This document shows, in pieces, positions 1 to 10,000 of a stretch of 62,000 bases of DNA. The stretch spans positions 8,180,542 through 8,242,541 of the forward strand of contig NC_049982.1 in NCBI RefSeq assembly GCF_000003815.2, written 5' to 3'. A program made the translations under genes and the position numbers. Below the pieces are notes generated by a model. The model worked only from the letters and a program-made list of their open reading frames with translations. It made no database searches and was not told the DNA's origin. Numbering within the stretch: position 1 is the stretch's first letter; each line of letters opens with the position of its first letter. This DNA comes from Branchiostoma floridae (Eukaryota > Chordata > Leptocardii > Amphioxiformes > Branchiostomatidae).

Positions 1-360
1 CAATAAACTTAAGCATCATACGGTGGTTATAGCAAAGGACCAGGCGTTATGACACCATGTACACCGAGGAACAGGCGGGTCATTAACATTATTATCATAT
101 AGCCTACCAAAACTTGCAAACTCCTGTATGACGCATAGATCCCTTGGTACTATACGTGTGAATTCTTTTGTCGAATTTCTGAATTCGAAAGTTCACATTT
201 GTTCCTTGGTACATACATTTGTAAGAAAACTACAGATTGAAGTTTGAATCCAAAATTTCCTCAGAAAATATTCAAAACATTGCAGTCTTTGGCTTTTTAC
301 AAAACTCATTATCAATGTTAACAGGAGCCATTCCCCCCTTGCAGTCTGTACTTATTCCCT
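1..360. other. Window start, no gene seen
   Basis: I see no gene, RNA or repeat with support here. The stretch is AT-rich and lies beyond the 3' end of the minus-strand GIY-YIG-like gene. The short reading frames in it run into the CCAAT-rich repeat that follows and look like chance. Confidence 0.5.
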
Positions 361-512
361 CTGCTCTGGTATGTGTTTCGCTCCTTTTGATTGGCCAAAG
401 CCTGCATATCTTGTGTGTATCGCTCATTCTGGTTGGTCAGACTGCTCTGGTATGTGTTTCGCTCCTTTTGATTGGCCAAAGCCTGCATATCTTGTGTGTA
501 TGACTCATTCTG
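361..512. repeat. 81-base tandem duplication with TTGGCCAA
   Basis: Two adjacent copies of an 81-base unit start at 361 and 442. They are identical over about 70 bases. Each carries the palindrome TTGGCCAA, which contains an ATTGG (inverted CCAAT) box. The short overlapping frames in both strands here simply translate the duplication, so I do not call them genes. Confidence 0.85.
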
Positions 513-594
513 ACCAATCAGAAGGAGGATACAAACCGGCCTGGCCGGAACCAATGTGTCATAACCAACGTGGAACGGCACCTTCTGATTGGTC
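512..594. repeat. 14-base perfect inverted repeat with CCAAT boxes
   Basis: gaccaatcagaagg (512-525) is repeated in perfect inverted form at 581-594. A further CCAAT lies at 551-555. Together with the preceding duplication there are five CCAAT/ATTGG boxes between 390 and 592, followed by a TATA-like ctatatgata at about 606-615. This could be a promoter-type cluster or the ends of a small mobile element. No gene that it would serve is visible. Confidence 0.6.
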
Positions 595-720
595 CGCGGC
601 GCCTGGCTATATGATAATGTTCCTTCAACCATGCACTCTGTGGAGGATCTGCCTACTCTCTCAGTTGCATATATACGACATATTCCAGGTAACGTCGACG
701 GTGCGATTCACCCCCGCAGT

Positions 721-1947
721 TCACGCACGTCCATTCATGCCAAACTTCATGTCCTTCACCTCTAGCTTCTTAATGAATTTCTTTTCTTTCTTTCCCATCC
801 GTTTATCCTCGGCACCGGACCGCCTCTCCCCGTAAGCGTGGTAAACAAAGAGCGCGAGGTTATCATGGTTCTTGTTATCATTGTCAGTGAGGCATATTCC
901 ACCATCTTGAGCGTAAATCCTAGCGAGTATAACCTCAACGAGTAATGAACCGCGTAAAGGGTCTGCATTGAATGTGTCCATCCAACGGTAGCTTTGTAAG
1001 AGGCTTGTTGACACCCGCGCATGCTCCATCCACCTGTCTTCTACTCCATTCTTAGCCTTCCCTACGTACGCCTGTACTCTGCTCTCTTTAGGTACACCCT
1101 CTCCTTTAAAGCGACAGAGAAGGAGATACACGGCGTTCTGGTGTTTGTTGGGTTCCGTAATGTCCTCGAATGGAAACAGCAGCATTTTTTCGCTCAGAAA
1201 TTTTGTCCCCTCGATACGATCAATGTAGTCAGATGCCCACGTTGGAGGGGCTCCATTCTTTGGCATGTTACTGTCGCCTGCCTTATACTCCACCCAAGAT
1301 TTAGCGGATCCTGCCTTCCAATACATTACTGGCAGCAGTGATTTGACGTCACGTGGCACATTCCTTCTCCTACGGAACGAATGCAGCCGTGATGCTTCAA
1401 TCAGTTTTCTTTCTCTGTAACTAAAATCCCAAAAATTTGCAGTGCCCTCAGCAGCCTTCCCGTCCTCAGTATCCCACTTGACTTGTCCAGCTAGGGACAT
1501 TCCGATCACTGTACGCGATATGTACTGTGGTGGACCTTTTGTGAACTTTGACTTCTGTCCATTGACCTTAGCTTCACTTCCCATCGACGACACCGATACC
1601 GGGCCTTCCATACGAATACCTTTGGTGGCAACGATACGCTTGTCGACAAAAGCGTTGATCGCTTTTTTCTGAGACTCCTTCAATTCACAGTTCTCTGCCT
1701 CTGCAACAGCATCTATTAACTGTCTTTTGAGAGCTTGGCCGTCAGTACGTCCATTTTTGAAGTCAATCATAAATGCTGATGGAAAAAGCTGACTTGGTTT
1801 CAACTGGTCGTGGATTGCCCGACAAGCTGCCCTTTTTTCATCCATGCCGCCTTCCGCTAGTTTATAAATAATTGGGTATATACATTTAAGCTCGTCCTTA
1901 GCTTTCTCGAGCCGGTCGATATCGTCTTGTGTTTCTAAAGTGGCCAT
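721..1947 (-). CDS. Intronless protein with GIY-YIG-nuclease-like C-terminal domain
   Basis: A 408-residue open frame on the minus strand ends in TGA at 721-723. I start it at the ATG at 1947 (context ATCATGG). The frame continues 16 codons upstream to a TTG, but an in-frame TAA lies just before that and there is no ATG. The C-terminal part reads AVYLL (about residues 272-276), then AYVGKAKNG (293-301), EDRWMEH (304-310, with Arg305 and His309) and a later LLVEVILARIYA (Glu338). That order (hydrophobic-Y, then Y-[IV]-G, then R and H, then E) matches the GIY-YIG fold of UvrC/homing-type nucleases. The first 250 residues are unfamiliar: charged, helical-looking at the start, with an Arg-rich patch (HSFRRRRNVPRD). 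The tail is lysine-rich. No intron, signal peptide or membrane segment is visible. The reading frame is real judging by its length; the nuclease assignment is inference from motifs only. It may be a domesticated or retro-inserted gene. Confidence 0.75.
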   Translation of the reverse strand: MATLETQDDIDRLEKAKDELKCIYPIIYKLAEGGMDEKRAACRAIHDQLKPSQLFPSAFMIDFKNGRTDGQALKRQLIDAVAEAENCELKESQKKAINAFVDKRIVATKGIRMEGPVSVSSMGSEAKVNGQKSKFTKGPPQYISRTVIGMSLAGQVKWDTEDGKAAEGTANFWDFSYRERKLIEASRLHSFRRRRNVPRDVKSLLPVMYWKAGSAKSWVEYKAGDSNMPKNGAPPTWASDYIDRIEGTKFLSEKMLLFPFEDITEPNKHQNAVYLLLCRFKGEGVPKESRVQAYVGKAKNGVEDRWMEHARVSTSLLQSYRWMDTFNADPLRGSLLVEVILARIYAQDGGICLTDNDNKNHDNLALFVYHAYGERRSGAEDKRMGKKEKKFIKKLEVKDMKFGMNGRA

Positions 1948-3638
1948 GATAACGGTTGGTAATTCAATGTAATGGAAAATGTTACTACAGGACAACTCTT
2001 AGTCTTAGTCCATTATTTGCAAACACGTCCTTCTTCTCTAACGATTTGCTGCAAGATTGAATCTGCCTACTGTCTCAGTACTTTTGTCACCGTTCCACTA
2101 ATATAGCCTACATCCTTTGACGCAACACATCAGATTTTTAAGGAGGCAGCTTGTTGCATGGCAGCGAACAACCCAGACAATTAAAAGACTAACGTTGTTA
2201 CACCTGTTGGCGACATTTGTAGTCACAGTTCTGGACCAGTGCACAGAAAGCCAACTCTCCCCCTGAATGGACAGAATTCTCGTCAGACTGCAGTGTAGTG
2301 TTCACACGTACCTCTGGTAACTTTCAACGTTCAGGAAGGCGTAGACACAACGGGGAACATGAAGCCCCTAAACTCTCCTGCCTGTGCCGCGCGTAAAGAT
2401 TCAGCCGCTCTGTGACTGCAAGAATTTGTCCGTCACACCTATATGTATAGGTATGTTTGAAATTAGTTGCCAACATTACCGATGACGTACATTGTTGTGT
2501 CTGCCAGGAGCTAACGTTATATGATACGTGCTTTAAAGAGAAGACCAAATACACTGCATGCTTCCACACCGCACCTGATGTTGACGTCTTGGGTGAACTA
2601 TTCTTCCCCTCAGGCGAAGTTGACACATGGGGATATGCATGTGCATTTATTATTATGTTTCGTTTATTGTTTTACTTCACAGTCTGCCATAGCCAAAGAT
2701 ACTTCTGCTGTGCAACCAGTGGAATTATTAGAGGTTAGCTGCTTTTTCGCCCGTCACACCCTTGGCCGGCACCTGTGTTGACATTCGTGGCCACCGTTAC
2801 CGATGACGTTCATTGTTATCGCTGAAAGACTGGTATCACTGACCAAGTTGATAACTACAATCATGGCTACCACATTGGTGCCACGTTTATCGACCAAGTT
2901 TCACTTCTACAACTTACGGTCATAGTGGTTGAAGCCATCACCACGAACACCGCGAACAGAAAAACCACCGGCGCGAACATTTCAGCACACAACTTGACAT
3001 TGAACCCTGGTAAAGAAAAATGTGAACGGCATTCATAAAAACAAGCAGTACTAAAGATTTTGTTCCATCGCGTCATATCTTACACAACGTCATTTGCATC
3101 GCGACTCGCGAGTGAGCAACGATTGAATACGAAAGATCTGTAACTCAGCAAGATCTCGCTAGAGGTCTCTCCCACTACAAAATGCAAACGCGTTATCATC
3201 TACCCCGAGTCAAACTTTTGGGCATTGATGATGCTGTCCGCTCTCCAATAAAACACAAGGCACAGAAGTTGATGTATTCAATAAATGAGTCTGAGTCATC
3301 TAAAAACTACGATGTAACTGGAACAAATGTCTTAATTTCTCAACACTATAGTTAGAGGGAAGGATCTTTTAGATGTAATGTAGCATCAATGTTCTGATGT
3401 CTTAGATCTGATGATCTCAATTCATGTATCTTCTGTTGTGCAAGAATATACAATGCAAACTCCTGCGTTAATGTCATAGAGGAACGTTACTCACCAATAC
3501 TTTTTTTTTTAATCAGACCACGTTTATGATCGTCTATTATGAGCCTCACAATACCCTAAACAAACCCTGAGCCATTTTACTGTTAACATTGACAACACTA
3601 TTTTTCCAAACTGTCCAAAATGCTTTTCATTCCCGTGA
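1948..3638. other. Divergent intergenic region
   Basis: This lies between the minus-strand GIY-YIG-like gene and the plus-strand tetraspanin gene, so promoters of both should lie at its two ends. A 30-base word is present twice in imperfect form (2470-2499 and 2791-2820), both containing ttaccgatgacgt with a CRE-like GATGACGT core. A palindrome actcgcgagt lies at about 3104-3113. A poly-T run is at about 3504-3513. No coding region is convincing. Confidence 0.5.
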
Positions 3639-3938
3639 CCACTCCACTGCTGCCACCCCCTCCCGACCAACACTGATCGGTCCCCGTCCCGGCTGACCCC
3701 TGCGCATCATGACTTCACCTCTCTCGGCGCTCTATTTTGGTCCCATGTGTCAACCCGTGTTCCCAAACCTCCGGGCACAGCTTCGCCATCGCCGCCTTTG
3801 TTAGTCTACCGTTCGTGGAAGGATAAGGACAGGAAACCGAGTCACAGACCCGTCTATTTTCTCTACTTTCCGCATCGTACTACTACGTTTCTGACTGGGA
3901 TTTCTACTACAGTGCCGTACTACTGCGGAGGTTGTACC
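3639..3938 (+). promoter_or_regulatory. Putative promoter and 5' UTR of the tetraspanin gene
   Basis: The 300 bases before the tetraspanin ATG are markedly richer in G+C than their surroundings and have no TATA box close to the start. The initiator ATG context is accATGG, with A at -3 and G at +4. The transcription start cannot be placed from sequence; an additional upstream non-coding exon is possible. Confidence 0.4.
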
Positions 3939-4004
3939 ATGGCGTTGGAAGGGTGCATGCGGTGTCTGAAGTATCTCATGTTCATATTCAACTTTCTCTT
4001 CTGG
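3939..4004 (+). CDS. Tetraspanin coding exon 1
   Basis: Twenty-two codons encode the N-terminus and the start of TM1, MALEGCMRCLKYLMFIFNFL then FW. This is the classic tetraspanin start with a CxxC pair and the TM1 Asn. The donor TGG|GTGAGT follows in phase 0. The next tetraspanin exon in the window is 23 kb away and continues in frame with LLGCAILGVAIW, exactly as expected. No other tetraspanin exon lies between, so the link is the only one available. Confidence 0.88.
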
Positions 4005-7000
4005 GTGAGTTTCGTGTCACGTTATTTTTCCTGTACTGTATTTGAGAGTAACGTGTTTAGTCTGTGCAGGCGTGCCGCTTGTTTGTTATCACACGTACGT
4101 GATAGTGGCGGGTCTTTAGCACATCTGGTGCACGCGGTGGGGCTGGGTCCGCGAGTTCTGGTCCCGATTATTCAGCGCCAGGGCCTCCCTGACCCGTCAT
4201 ATGTTATTGATAGCGCGTAAACGGACCAGGAAACACCCGACAAAAAACGGGGCGCAGAGTGGAGCCCCTTTGTCCTCGAGCTTGGGCAATTCAAAAGCGT
4301 TTTCATACTTTTTTTCCAGAAAATTGTGAATGAAGATCTTTATTGTACATTCATACCCACTGGGTTTAGTACAGGTCACAACAAATGATACAACATGATA
4401 TAATGATACAATGAATCTACACTACTCAAGGATCGTATTCTACTGCGTACTTTCGGCTTCTTCTCGTTTCTTTGTGATATTGAAAATGTAAGAACAGATA
4501 TGCTTTATAAGTAAAGGCTTGTCTAGATTCATAAGGAATATAAATTTGTCTATATTACTTAGTTGTATGAAGTGGGGGAACATGGATTCTATTAGTCTGT
4601 AGAGTTCAGCTCTCTCTTCCTTGTACAAACTACATTCTACTACAAAATGATGTTCGTCTTCTAACTTATCTAGACTGCAGTATCTACATATTCGTTGTTC
4701 TAGAGGAGTGCGGTTATGTCTGTGTGAACCCCGCTTCGCAGTGTCTTGTGACCATTGACAGTCGTTTGCATGACAGCTGGGTGCGAATTCGTGCCGTGTA
4801 AAATCGTTAGCACCACCCACAGAGCGTGGATACTTGGCTATCAATACACAACAGCCAAATAAACCAGCTCCTAAACAATTAAAAACCGATATTATCCATC
4901 TATTTTGTGTAGTAATCAGTCAACGTCCTCTTTAAAATTTATGATTGTCCTGAAAAATTCGAGCAACGTACTCGAACCATGTGCGTACGCATGTAACGAC
5001 CAACTCTCCTCGTTCTCTTTACCAGTGCTACACGTTTTGCAGACGCGCTACTTGTCTTGCTTGACTTCTGTCTAGAGTAGAGGCATCTTACGATACTTTC
5101 ACTTCTAACCCTGACCAAAGTGGGCGAGAGACCCGCTGGCAGTGGTAGGTTTTGGCACGGGTGTTGTGTGGGCCAGCCTGGTGAATACAGGCTTTGTTTG
5201 CAGTTCAATGTTGCTGGCTTCGTGCTATCTGATTTGACCTCAATTCTCCCGGGGGTTGGGGAAGTATTTATAAGGATACATCAGGGACGATTCTTTTAGT
5301 GTGTTAGTGGAGCGTAGCGGAGTTCTCGAAACTACATGTTGTAGAATACTAGTAATTGGTAGAATAATTGGTAGAGTTTTTTTTCTTGCTCTTTTATTAT
5401 TGTATGGATGTAGTTATACATACACGTATATACTGTATGGAAAGATAAGGTGTTTGTTAATCTTGGGATATGGGGGTTGTTGATATTCTAAATTTGTTCA
5501 GACCAGAAATTCTCAAAGGACGATTAACTCCCAATCACTGTAATCAGGGGCTTGTAGTAACTGAATATCTTGATCTGCAGCTATCAGGGCCAGCCAGGGC
5601 ATGTAATCACTCACTATTGCTGTCCTTATCTCGGGATTACATGTGTGTAACGTTACAGCTGACATCTGGACAGTGTGTAGCTTTATTATGAATATGATGT
5701 ATACGAAATGAAAGTCACAAAAAGCTCGGGACGTGTTGTAGTACTCAGGGACCACGTCGAGATAAATATTCTTTTGAAAATAAACGTTTGTAATGGTTAG
5801 ACATCCAGGTCAGTATATTATAAAGATACACCAAATCGCAATTTCTCAACTATAGCAATTACAGCAACTGGATATGATTTTGGAGACGTCTGACCTTTAA
5901 CAAAATCATATCCAGTTGCTCGAGTAATTGCTATTTGGGTAAAAGGTGTTACTCGAATCTGTTGCAGCATTAGTCGTCAAAATAAAGGAAGATACATGAC
6001 ATGCTTGTGCTTTCTTTTAAAGTGCGTTAAACAACAAACAGTAATAAACGATACAAGTAAACTATTTTTTTAAACAGTGTCTATATTTAGATACAAATGA
6101 CGCCTCTCCCGGCAGCTACTGATCACATGACACTCACGAAACAATACTTTTAAAAAGTGAAAATTCCACCAAGTTTAAACTAAAAGGAGTCGTTCAGACC
6201 AAGCCTCCTTGTTCAGACATACAGTACCAGTCTGTATCTACACCCAGTCACCCCCTCTTCCCTTGGACTATACTAACATCTGACCTTCAAGTGGCCTGGA
6301 ATTTGAGACCAAAAGCAAAGCGAATCGAGGTCATCGAATATGGGGCCGCTTTTGCTTTTCCTTTTCCTGTTGCTCCACATTGTTTCCCACGAGACTGGAA
6401 TTCTGTAACTCCAGAAGACAAAATGGAAGAGCTGTATTCAACGACATGTAAGACTAGAAAGCATGAAAAGGAAGAGATTCTTTCAATCTTTTGCTTTGAA
6501 AGTGCCGTTTCATAGTCCTTTAATGACAATCAAATTGCTTGCGAATTTTAATTTACGCGGTTTCCCTAAGGTTAACGAATGAAACAGTAATCGCTTGAAT
6601 TCATCTTGATAGGTATTTAGCAGGTATTTCTAACCTTTAAATGTTTACCAACAAAACGTCTAAATATTTAAGCAACCCACTTATCGTCCCTGTTGATGAA
6701 AGGCTTGAAGGCAGAGTACCAGTCATTGAATCTGACGGCGGAGAAAAGTTTATTGTGAGAGGTTCTCTCAGGATACAAGTTGTTGAAACGTCTCATTCAT
6801 CTGGTCCCTCGTGCCGAGACGGGGGCTGTGGTCGCCTTGGTGACGGGAATGTCGGGAAGGAAGGAAGTGGTAACTTGTGCTTGAAGTTCAGAGGCCCCGC
6901 TATGGCTGGAAAGGGAAAAGGGCGGTGGATGATGGAATACTATTATATATATACGGATGAAGCAGATGATATATCTTTTAAGATACCAGCTAGGGGTGTT

Positions 7001-10000
7001 CTGTTGTGAGAACAGAAGAAGGCGGGAGGTCAACACAAAACTACCGTACGAAAGGTTACGAACTTACAAGTACATCTACATTGCATCATGCCCCTGACAT
7101 CGGCCCTTTGTAATCCTTTGAAGGTGTAGGTCAAAAGTGTAAAAGTCTAAAAGTGAAACCAGAAAAAATACTTATTGTGAAAAGATTCATTATATAGACG
7201 ATGCTATACTGAGAGGCGATACTATATAGTGACTTGTTCTGACGCCTTGGCGCTCCCAAAGAGGTTAAGAAAATAAAGGACCTTTTCTAACCTTGGCACT
7301 CCCTAACGTATCGCTCAGATTTCCTCTTGGTCTACTGGCAGGACTGTGGATCGATACTGTACATAGCGGAAGTATCCAGGAATACCATTAGGCGTAAGTG
7401 GTAGATCTAGTCTGTGCAAGTCTGTGTTACTTCGGGACAACCCCGCCTCCTCGTCCCGTAGATCGATGTCCGTTCTTCCAGGTCCGACTTGTTCGATCGA
7501 TAAGTTAGCCCCCGTGTTGATAACCTCTGTGAGACTCTCTTTAGCTTTCCACGAGACCATAATCATTGATCATGAGTCGTACAGCAAGAAAAAAAGCCTG
7601 ATCCTAACCTCTGCTTGGAGAGTAACAGAGGACCGTCTAGATAGTGTTGGTTACGATTTTGCCACCGGAAGATCTGACTGGAGATAAAGTTTGTAAAGAG
7701 GGTAGGCTCGTTACTTGGTCCCAGGCAGCTGGTCCCAGGCCTCATTCATAATTCCACACTCTGCAGACGATGTGTGTTTCGAATTACAACAGAAATGTAT
7801 TTAGCGTCAGTCGGGGCCAACCGTTTTCCGATAATGATATTGACCTTGATGAATCCGAATTGGTTTCGCGCAATGCAGGCCGGCATGAACTTGTGTTGTG
7901 TCATGTTGTGTTGTGTTGTGTTAGACAGAACTTAGTCTAGAGTTCAGCTTTGTGTGCTTTTAGTCACTCCTCGCTTCAGCGGACCTTCGTCATTGCCATC
8001 TTACCTGCCTTCTCCTTCCAAACCTCCGCATATACATTCATATGAGGTTCATGAAATCTTGAAGCGCCTTGATGCCAGGAAAAGTTGCGGCCCTGATAAC
8101 ATTTCCCCGAAAATTGTCAAAACATTTGCTGTCGAATTTAGTGAAATTCTTGCCCATATTTTCAACTGCTCATTGGAAGAGGGACGTGTTCCCAAACAAT
8201 GGAAAGAAGCCATTATTGCCCCAATTCCAAAGAAAGTCCCGGCGTCAGTAGAGCATCTAAGACCAATATCACTTACTTCTGTTTTTATGAAAACGTTTGA
8301 ATCGTTCATTTCAAAATGGATTTTCCAAGACATTGACAAAATTCTGGATCCAAACCAATATGGCAGTAGAAAAGGGCGCTCATCTGTCCACTACTTGATT
8401 AGTATGATTGATTCAATTCTTCGCGGTGCTGAGACCTCTAAAAGCATCCAGACTGTTTTGCTGACTGATTTTAGCAAAGCGTTTGATAGAATTGATCATA
8501 CTATCTTAATCCGTAAATTGTTAACATGTGGTGTGCGTACTTGTATTTTACCATGGCTTTGTGATTTTCTGACTGAGCGTACACAATGCGTCCGGTACCG
8601 AGGCGTTATTTCCAGTTGGGAAAAAATTGCCTCTGGTGTCCCACAGGGGACAAAACTAGGGCCGATCCTGTTTCTAGTATATGTGAATGATGCAATGCAA
8701 TTTTTTCTGGATAGATGGAAGTATGTTGATGATCTGTCGTTAAAAAAGAGTAGATTATTCAGTGAAGAGAGCTCAATGCAGACAACAATTAACCAACTAG
8801 ATACATGGTCATCCGAAAACCGTATGACATTGAACGATGATAAGTGTAAATTAATGTGTATTTCCTTCATGAAGGATCCTCCTCTACCCCCTGTGTTATT
8901 ACTGAATGGCAAAGCCTTGGAGTACACTGAAGAGGCCTGTATACTAGGTATCTGGATGTCTGCGGACTTGAAATGGGGAAAGCATACTAACGTCATTATA
9001 AAAAAAGGAAGCTGTCGCCTTTTTTTGCTTAAAAAACTAAAACGCTTTGGTGTCTGCACTGAAGATCTCTGTGAGATTTACCTATTATATGTCCGACCTA
9101 TCATGGAATATGCGGCCCCAGTATGGCATCCAGGTTTAACATGTCAACAATCGGATGCATTAGAACGCATACAAAAGCGTGCGCTAAGAATCATTCTGGG
9201 CAGCGAATATACTTGTTATACCGAAGCTCTATGTAGGCTAAATATGAACACTTTAAAAGCAAGAAGAGAATTTCTATGTCTTAAGTTCGCAAAATCCATG
9301 TTTAATTCACCCATTTTTCGAAGCTGGTTGCCAGCTACCCGTAATGAAGTTCACAACAGAGACTTAAAACGAGGGCTCGAGCTTAGCATACCTTTTGCCA
9401 GACATGATAGGTACAGAAACAGTGCTATTCCATACTTGTCCACACTCTTAAATACTGATTTATAGCCTGTTTATAGTCACATGACTACTACATGGAATCT
9501 CGATTACTGCTCATGTAAGCCTTTGTGTGCATCAATTATTGTTAAATATGTTATGTTGTATATATTAAGATGCTTTTAAGACTAAAACTAACGTAATTCA
9601 GCCAGTTTTACAGCATTGTATGAAAGGCTGCAACGTTGTTTTAGTATGTCCATGTATGTATGTATATGTATATATGTTTGAATAAACCATTGATATTACA
9701 AGGCTGAACTCCAGGCTAGACAGAACTAAAACCCTCTGAATTTACTTCGTTCTTCACAGTACTCTGTAGCTAAGAACGCGGTATCTACACCAGGAAGTTG
9801 ATTAATGTAAGATACTTTATCTGGGTGGAAGGGTAAGCACCTGTATTTGGAGAGAGGTCGAACATGGCAAGAAAGCGTCCCAAGTAATTTTAGAGGGAAT
9901 ATGATTTTAGGGATCCACCTTATCCTTGAAGGTGGTACTCGAGACGCTGTCGTAAGGTTTCGATCTGTATCTGAAAAGAATGGATGGAACTCTAGGGTTG

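Noticed and set aside
318-835. Overlapping frames on both strands with repeated peptides
   Set aside because: The repeats mirror the 81-base tandem duplication and its CCAAT words.
8049-9059. Frames antisense to the LINE reverse transcriptase
   Set aside because: Shadow frames of the real reverse-transcriptase ORF.
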